Below are positions 57,666 to 64,000 of a stretch of 64,000 nt of DNA, in pieces (position 1 is the stretch's first letter; the number at the start of each line of letters is the position of its first letter). This DNA comes from Microstegium vimineum (taxonomy: Eukaryota; Streptophyta; Magnoliopsida; Poales; Poaceae). Both the position numbers and the translations under genes were made by a program. The stretch spans positions 19,432,570 to 19,496,569 of the forward strand of contig CM039130.1 in NCBI GenBank assembly GCA_022036555.1, given 5' to 3'. Under the pieces are notes generated by a model. It made no database searches, was not told the origin of the DNA, and worked only from the letters and a program-made list of their open reading frames with translations.

Positions 57666-58302
57666 AACAGCAAACCAGTTGGCATAATGAGAGAGATCAA
57701 TCTACCTCGACGACGTCAAAGGCAAAAATAGTGCAAAGAGGCACAACACATATAAACAATTACTTGAAGAGCAGCACAACTCAGCGCAATAATAGCTACA
57801 AGACTACCACATCATAGAGTGACACCCGAATACTCCAACATTGGAAACTACTCGACAAAGTCAACAATACCACCCCGGAACAACTCGGAAGTCATTGTGA
57901 AAGAGACAAATGTGACGCAAAGATGAAGCATAGTTCAGAGGCATAAAGATACAAAGCATTATATGAGCTAGAATATCTATTTCAGAAAAATCATCATGAC
58001 TCGAAGGTCAATAATACTCCTCAAAAAGAACTCGGAGAATATAGACAAATCTACAAGAGCCTAGTACAGAGGCACAACACTATAACAAGTCAGAAGAACT
58101 TGACATGGCTTACAAGATCTAGAAAACAAAGCATTCATTGGATTGACAAGTAAGTCAATCATAAGGCATCTACAGGCAAGACGAATGCATACCTCAAAAT
58201 TTCAGAATATAAAGACAAAGCCTGATAATACATTAAGCAAAAGTATCATTCAGAGTATATTACAAGAACGTCATCTAAGGACAAACAAATATATGTTTTT
58301 TA
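57666..58302 (+). other. Untranslated region between repeats and antisense gene, D
   Basis: Counterpart of 22851-23455 in B, with degenerate AGGCACAA-containing repeats. No coding signal. Confidence 0.5.
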
Positions 58303-59317
58303 TCAAGGAGAAGGGGGCACCACTTTCATCTGACTAAGTATCTCACCACAAAGATCTTCAATCTCAGGTTTCGATTGCTCCCACTTAGTCAAAAGGTCGG
58401 CCTCCATAGGATCTTCAAGAATTCGGTTCAAGGGAACCTCAGGAGCAAGGGCCCGAACAAAGGAAGCAACATTGTTAATACATCGTTCAAACCCGCTCTG
58501 CACAAACTCGCGGAATCGCAAAGACAACACCGGGATTATACTATCCACACCAGCGCTATCATCTCCAGGATGGCAAACAGTAGCAATAATGGGCTTAACA
58601 GCCTCAAGCAGAGACCTAAGTTGTGCTTGGGCGGAACTCAACTTTTCTTGCAAAGTCTGAACCGATTGTAAAGCCTAGACAAGGTCACGATCAGCACCAG
58701 CCTGAATCAACTGAGCTTCAGCCAGCAAATCTTAGGCCTTTTTTAAAGTATCATCAGCAAATTCACTTACATGCTCAGCCTTATTCTCAGAAGACCGAAG
58801 AGTCTCAGTCATTACCTCCCAATCTTTTCTCCATATCTCACATTGGCGTTCAGCATCTGACAAAAATCAAACAAATAAACAAGGGAGTATGACAAAATTA
58901 AAAGCAAAAAGTGCAAAAAAAATAATACCAGCAAGTCGGGACTTCAGATCAGCAATTTCATTAGAAGCTCGGGTAGCAACAGACTCCTGCATCTCCTTTA
59001 CTCGAATCAACTCAGCCTTAACACAAGACAACTCGGCTTCAACCTTTCCAAGACTACCCTAAATAAGGTTAGCTGACCTCTCTTCTTGAGGACCAAACAA
59101 GACATCTTGATCTTGATGAAAAGCCTATTGATAAGAACTAAGATAAGATAAAAACAACAAGAAAACAAGAAAGCAAAGATACGAAACAGAGATTATCAAA
59201 AATACCTTGAGTTCTGCACCATATTCTGAGGAAAAAGATTCCCAAGTTGAAGGCAACCTACCAATTCGTTCAGATCAAGCAGACAAAGGGATAAAATGAT
59301 CAGCCGCTGAAGAATCA
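58303..59317 (-). pseudogene. Antisense extra gene of element D, 3' portion
   Basis: Minus-strand C-terminal exon (58653-58303) homologous to B: REFVQSGFERCINNVASFV, then ILEDPMEADLLTKWEQSKP and the end VVPPSP at 58303. Upstream exons (58670-59300) encode coiled-coil-rich sequence. An acceptor TTTTTGTCAG lies near 58860. The N-terminal exons are cut off by copia element S at 59318. Here the arginine codon that is a TGA in B is intact (PLNRILEDP). Confidence 0.7.
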
Positions 59318-59748
59318 TGGCCCTATTGGTTTCGGTGATTAACGACAAGTTAAAAGATTATTATGGCTAACGTGTGTTTTGCAGAGGCTATGCATAGCTT
59401 AGCCATAGTGATCAAAGAGAATGGGCATCAATGGTTATCACTTAGCCCCCAAGATGGATATTGCTTCGGATTTCAAAGAGACATGATGAAGACCCTAGAG
59501 TGATAGGCTAAGTGCCATAAGGAGATGAAGGGCACTTAGAAATAGATAGGGCTTCTATTTGATCTTTTAACCATACTATCAAGGGGGGGTCTAGACTAGT
59601 AGCTTGACTTAGGAAAGCTTCATGACTTAGGTGTGGTGCACACTTGACATCCTTAGCTCTAAGCAAGCCTATGGTTACCGTAAGATAGCCTAGAACAACT
59701 TCCATTTTCATCGCGATGAAAACCGAAGTTGAGAGAGCCAGTTTCTGG

Positions 59749-60033
59749 GCGTCGGACGCTAAGGCCAGACGCGCCAGACGCTAGCGTCGGACGCTGGGGT
59801 GAAACCCTAGCAGCGTCCATTGGGCCAGCAGAGAGCTCTAGAAACACCCATTTCGCGACGAACGCGTCTGTCGCATGTGCGTCGGACGCTAGCGAGCGTC
59901 CGGGAATATTTTCTCAGAAACCCGAGAGCAGCCAGTTGGCGTCGGACGCTGAGACGGAGCGTCCGTCACCTGCTGACGTGAACAAGAACTAGCCGTTGGG
60001 CAAGGTGTCAGAGCGTCCATCGCCTAGCGATGG
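59749..60033 (+). promoter_or_regulatory. Palindrome cluster in the S LTR
   Basis: GACGCTAGCGTC (59777-59788), CGGACGCT-AGCG-AGCGTCCG (59883-59902), CGGACGCT-7nt-AGCGTCCG (59943-59965) and CCATCGC-CTA-GCGATGG (60017-60033). Repeated palindromes in U3 are a reported Sirevirus trait, thought to be cis-regulatory. Confidence 0.6.
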
Positions 60034-60090
60034 AGCGTCCGTCGCCAACTTAAAAAAGACAGTTTTTCAGATCGAGGCAGTTTGTGAGAG

Positions 60091-60106
60091 GGGCTATATA
60101 TAGCCC
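60091..60106 (+). promoter_or_regulatory. Palindromic TATA box of the S LTR
   Basis: GGGCTATATATAGCCC is a perfect 16-bp palindrome containing TATATATA. It lies at the U3/R position, 58 bp after the palindrome cluster. Confidence 0.6.
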
Positions 60107-60795
60107 ACCCCTTGCCTTCCCACCTCGCCTTTGCTCATTTCATTTGATGGTTGCTTTGAAAAGGTTGGGAAGAGAGCAAGAGCCCTAGAGAGAGAGAGTG
60201 ATTTGCAAATCCATCCATTCATCCTCTTCTCTAGTTCATCCAAGAGTTCAAGTGTGCATCCACTCTAGTTGTGAGGCTTGATTGAGTCAAGTGAAGATCA
60301 AGGCTTGTTACTCTTAGTGATCGACATCACCTAGACGGTCCGGTGGTGCTTGGAGGACAGTGATCGCCGGGGAGATTGTCAGCGGCCCTTCTTCATCGTC
60401 TTGTGATCGGTTGTGGGCGGTTCACCAAGCCGGAGTGGCAAAGAACCAGCCCGTAGAGAGCACTCATTCCTTGCGCAGGATTGAGGGGGAGCAATACCTT
60501 GCGAGGTGCTCCAACGAGGACTAGGGGGGAGTGTCGACTCCTCCATACCTCGGCAAAATGTCACCGTGTCAAGAATCTGTTTTCCTAGCTCTTTACATCC
60601 CGCACTTGTTCTTCAATTCATACTAGAATTGTGTAGGGTGTTTTTACTTTCCTTGGCTTGCTACCGCTTTCTAGCTAGAACACACAATCGGTAGGCACTA
60701 GGGGGTAATTGGCATTGCTATGATTTCATATTTGCTTTAGAAATTTGAAATAAACCCAATTCACCCCCCCTCTTGGGCATCTTGATCCTTTCAAT

Positions 60796-60808
60796 TGGTA
60801 TCAAAGCC
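60796..60808 (+). other. Primer-binding site of S
   Basis: TGGTATCAAAGCC matches the initiator Met-tRNA type site (TGGTATCAGAGCC) with one change. Confidence 0.85.
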
Positions 60809-60846
60809 TGGTTTGCTCTAAATTAGGCTTCACCGCCTAGAGTAAG

Positions 60847-63232
60847 ATGTCCCATGGGGATGGACCAGCACCCATGTTTGATGGGGATGATTTTCCATAT
60901 TAGAAAGTGTGGATGGAGGCCTACGTTGAGGCTGTGGATATCGGTGTGCACAAAGCCGCTACCATAGGTGGCACCATGTTCGCCCAGGATCCCTTCTTTG
61001 AGAAGAAGAATGCCAAGGCAAAGAACATTCTTTTATGTGGCATTGGCAAGGATGTGTTCAACCGTGTGCGGAATTGCAAAACCGCACATGATGTTTGGAC
61101 AAACATTTGTGCGCTACACAAAGGGACCAAATGTGAGCATGATGAACGCTATCATTTGGTCATGGCTAAGTTGAACTCCTTTGTTATGCTTGCTAATGAG
61201 ATGTACTCACGTCTTAATATTCTTGTAGAGGAGTTGAATGGCCTTGGACTCACCCAAATGCAACCCGTTGATGTGGTGCGCAACATTCTTTGTGTCTTGC
61301 CAATTGACAAGTATGGACACATCATCACCATTCTTCACCAAGGGGATCTCTCCGCTTCTACACCAACACCAGTGTTGGGCAAGATCAATGCTCATGAGAT
61401 GTACATGAAGATCGGTGATGGTGGTTCTTCATCCTCCTCCAAGAAGAAAGATAAAGAGAAAGAGGAGAAGAAAGACTTGGCCCTCAAAGCTTCCACCAAA
61501 GAGAAGTGCAAGATCCAATTGGTGGTTGAGGACTCAAGTGATCATGAAGATGAAGACAACATCTCTCTCATGGTGAAGAAGACCACATAGATGTTTAAGA
61601 GGCTAAACAAGAATGGAGTCAAGTTTGACTCAAAGAAGAAGAAATTCTTCACAAGCTCTTCAAGGAAGCCCATCTCACAAATGAAGTGCTACAATTGTGG
61701 GATTCTTGGTCATCTAGCTCATACTTGCACCAAAGAGAAGAAAGACAAGTTCAAGAACAAGAAGTTCAAGAACTACAAGAACAAGAAGGTTGCACAAGGT
61801 GATTCAAGCGATGATGACAAGAAGCAAGACAAGCCTTACAAGAAGAAGAACTTCGACTTCCACAAGAAGAAGGATGGAAAGGCTTACATTGTTGGAGATT
61901 GGTTCACCGACATTGAAGATTCAAGTGAGCCCTCTGATAGTGAGAGCAAAGATGAGAAGGTGGGTATTGGTGATTGGTTCTTCTACTCCACCGCCACCTC
62001 CTCCATCACCGGGATCATCCTCTACACACCTATGCCTCATGGCTAACGGTGACAAGAAGGTACAAAAAGAGGATGATGGTGATGACTCCTCTAGTGATGA
62101 GAGTGATGATGAAGACACACCATCCTATGATGAGCTAATTAAAATTTGCAACAAGTACTCTAGCATCATCATAAAATACAAGGATAAAAATGACAAACTT
62201 CAAAACATCAAAGAGAACTTGCATGCTAAGCTTGATGCCTTAACTAGTGCTAATGATGATTTGAAGCTTGAGAACAACTCTCTCACATCTAGCACTAGGG
62301 AGCTCAAAGCCTCACTCAAGCAAATGAATGAGAAACATGATAAGCTTGAAAGGTCAACACAAGAGCTCCACACAAGGTATAACTTGCTAAAAGATGACTA
62401 CCACCAAGTGAAGAATGAACATGGCACACTTGTGGTAGCTAATGAATTGCTTAAAAATGATCTTGCTACACATGTTGCTATTAACCCGGTTGTTAAGTGT
62501 GATATAGCTACTTCTTGTGAGGACTTGCTTGATGAAGTTGCTAGTGAGCAAAAAGCTAAGTGCAATGGCAAGAAGATAGTTGAAGCCGACAAGTATGACG
62601 ACTATGTGAAGATGAGGGAAGAGAACTCAAAGCTCAAGGAAGAGCTAATCAACCTCAAGGCAAACAAGCCCTTCACTATCAAGTCGGCCAAGGATGATGA
62701 CAAGGATGCTATCACCTTGATCAACACACTTAGCGAAGAAAATGCAAAGCTTAAGAATGAGAAGATCAATCTAGCAAGTGGCTTTGAGAAGTTCACCAAG
62801 GGCCACAACCTTCAAAGTGAGCTCTTGATGAACACCGTAATGAAGACCGACAAGACCGGTATTGGGTTCAAGGAGAACCAACTCATGAAGGCCAAAGTCA
62901 TGATTGAAGCAAAGAACTATTACAAGAACAAGGCCATGAGCAACAACTATGACAAGCCAAAGCCCAAGCCAAGAAGATGTTTTGAGTGTGGTCAAGTTCG
63001 TCACTTTACTTATGATTGCAAGACTCCACCTCCCAAGACCTTGCCCAAGAACACAAGGCCATTTGCTCATGATGCACACTTTGTCATCAACAAGGATTCC
63101 AAGGGTAGACCTCTAGTAGTGTTTCTTGGTCCCAAAATGAAGAACAAGCCTAGAGTGTTATGGGTTGCTAAGGAGTTGGATGATAAGGCTATGGGTCCCC
63201 TCCAAGTGTGGGTTCCCAAACAACAAGCTTAA
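60847..63232 (+). pseudogene. gag: Sirevirus-type Gag of element S
   Basis: The start is ATG at 60847 (MSHGDGPAPMFDGDDFPY), and codon 19 is TAG (60901) where copia Gag normally has tryptophan. The capsid region has NILLCGIGKDVFNRV, AHDVWTNICALHKGT and SRLNILVEELNGLGL. A second TAG is at 61588. First CCHC knuckle: CYNCGILGHLAHTC (61687-61728). A frameshift near 61980 passes to the frame of 61990-63232, which has a long coiled coil (about 62150-62870, heptad-like KLENNSLTSSTRELKASLKQ), then a second knuckle CFECGQVRHFTYDC near 62980, and ends at TAA 63230. The length and coiled coil exceed ordinary copia Gag and fit Sireviruses. Confidence 0.85.
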
Positions 63233-63253
63233 CTCCAAGGTGCTTGTGTGTAG

Positions 63254-64000
63254 GTGAACTACAAGACTAGTGGAAGTCATTGGGTGATTGATAGTGGTTG
63301 CACTAATTATATGACCGGTGATCCCCGGATGTTCACTACACTTGATGAAGATTGTGAAGGGCAAGACAAGATTACCTTTGGGGACAATTCAAAAGGAAAA
63401 GTACAAGGACTTGGCAAAGTGGCAATCTCCAATGACCAATCTATATCCAATGTCTTGCTAGTGCAATCTCTAAGCTTCAACTTGCTATCGGTTGGACAAT
63501 TGTGTGATCTTGGTTTCCAATGTCTCTTGACTCTAAATGAGGTTGTTGTGTACAAGATAGATGACAAGTCATTGATATTCAAAGGGTTTCGGCACAACAA
63601 CCTCTACTTAGTGGATTTCACCACAAATGAAGCTAGCTTGCAAACATGTCTATTCTCCAAGAGTTCTTTGGGTTGGCTATGGCATAGAAGACTAGCACAT
63701 GTGGGCATGTCAACCTTGAAGAAGCTTGTCAAGAAGGAATTAGTTAGAGGGGTTAAGGATGTGGTGTTTGAGAAGGACAAACTTTGTAGTGCATGTCAAG
63801 CCAGCAAGCAAGTGGCAAACACTCATCCAACCAAAGCTTTCATGTCAACCTCAAGAGTCCTAGAGCTACTCCACATGGATCTATTTGGACCCACCACCTA
63901 TGCTAGCCTTGGTGGTAATCTCTTTTGCTTGGTGGTGGTTGATGATTACTCTAGATACACTTGGGTGTTCTTTCTTCAAGACAAGAGTTTGACACAAGGC
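63254..64000 (+). CDS. pol: Copia Pol of element S: protease, integrase (partial)
   Basis: Open to the window edge, in the same frame as the Gag tail, after TAA 63230 and TAG 63251. The protease active site is WVIDSGCTNYMTGD (DSG) at about 63290. The GAG-pre-integrase finger is LWHRRLAHVGMSTLKKL...LCSACQ (H-X4-H...C-X2-C) at about 63675-63800. The integrase core begins LLHMDLFGPTTYASLGGN and VVDDYSRYTWVFFL (first two aspartates) at about 63870-63975. Reverse transcriptase and RNase H should follow outside the window. The two upstream stops mean the polyprotein is no longer continuous with Gag. Confidence 0.85.
   Translation, partial: MNYKTSGSHWVIDSGCTNYMTGDPRMFTTLDEDCEGQDKITFGDNSKGKVQGLGKVAISNDQSISNVLLVQSLSFNLLSVGQLCDLGFQCLLTLNEVVVYKIDDKSLIFKGFRHNNLYLVDFTTNEASLQTCLFSKSSLGWLWHRRLAHVGMSTLKKLVKKELVRGVKDVVFEKDKLCSACQASKQVANTHPTKAFMSTSRVLELLHMDLFGPTTYASLGGNLFCLVVVDDYSRYTWVFFLQDKSLTQG

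Larger units (their letters stand above)
50180..59317 (+). mobile_element. Element D: second copy of the B family, 3' end not seen
   Basis: The 5' LTR is at 50180-50651 (TGTCGATGGGATATCC...CATCGACA), preceded by AAAAG (50175-50179), the expected half of its target duplication. It has primer site, gag, protease, RT, two RNase H domains, integrase, structured repeats and the 3' part of the antisense gene, in the same order as B. Copia element S interrupts it at 59318, and its 3' LTR lies beyond the window. It is better preserved than B: most of pol is in one frame. Confidence 0.92.
59318..60793 (+). repeat. 5' LTR of element S (about 1476 bp)
   Basis: The end is set by the primer site at 60796. 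The start is inferred from TG and the first sequence unlike D. U3 has four copies of GCGTCGGACGCT (59749, 59784, 59879, 59939) and several inverted repeats upstream of a palindromic TATA box. Confidence 0.75.
59318..64000 (+). mobile_element. Element S: Sirevirus-like Ty1/copia, 5' part
   Basis: The LTR begins TGGCCCTATTGGTTTCGG (59318) and ends CCTTTCA (60793), then the Met-tRNA-type primer site TGGTATCAAAGCC. A very long Gag with two zinc knuckles and a coiled coil, and pol in copia order (protease, then integrase), follow and run off the window. The extended coiled-coil Gag and the palindrome-rich LTR are Sirevirus hallmarks. The expected left duplication is AATCA (59313-59317); the right end is outside. 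It inserted into the antisense gene of D. Confidence 0.85.

Overview
The window is nuclear DNA of a grass, most likely panicoid, although the species cannot be fixed from the sequence. It is transposable-element sequence from end to end. I found no convincing host gene, tRNA, rRNA or CRISPR array. The evidence for a grass is the mix of families: Tat-lineage Ty3/gypsy elements primed at TGGCGCGCCAGGTAGGGG and carrying an antisense extra gene, an Athila-like gypsy family, a Tekay/Del-like solo LTR, a Sirevirus-like Ty1/copia element, and a fragment of Helitron Rep/helicase. Almost every coding region is broken by stops or frameshifts.

The layout is a set of nested insertions, and most are dated by matching 5-bp target-site duplications (TSDs). 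(A) 1-3780, minus strand, partial: a gypsy element with gag-protease only. (F) An LTR that starts at 3814 and resumes at 48964-49636. It was split by (E) 4671-48963, an Athila-like compound on the minus strand with the order LTR(L1)-internal(I1)-LTR(L2)-internal(I2)-LTR(L3). Inside E lie (G), a 3.05-kb solo LTR at 7487-10539 (TSD CTCAC); (B), a Tat-like gypsy at 15493-41545 (TSD AGGCT) sitting in L2; and (H), a copia-like solo LTR at 47261-48502 (TSD GTACC) sitting in L3. Inside B lies (C), a second gypsy at 25794-38122 (TSD ATAGA), which cuts the antisense gene of B in two. Right of F there is a Helitron Rep/helicase fragment (49683-50179). It is interrupted by (D), a second copy of the B family from 50180. 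D is in turn interrupted by (S), a Sirevirus-like copia element from 59318 to the window edge.

B and D are the informative pair. Each has gag, protease, reverse transcriptase, a Ty3-type RNase H, a second archaeal-type RNase H and integrase on the plus strand, and a convergent antisense gene of unknown function. That gene shows GT-AG introns in B. Between the two convergent genes both copies carry tandem ~75-bp half-repeats, each able to form two hairpins. The stem sequences differ between half-repeats by paired, compensatory changes while the loop stays constant. This is the strongest unexplained signal in the window. Both copies also share one in-frame TAG exactly between protease and reverse transcriptase.

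A, C and E lack reverse transcriptase and integrase in what is visible, so they look non-autonomous. They would have depended on enzymes from relatives such as B and D. C also carries an antisense gene with its own TATA boxes. In E the Athila ORF1-like gene has an apparent private promoter that shares a motif with the LTR promoter.
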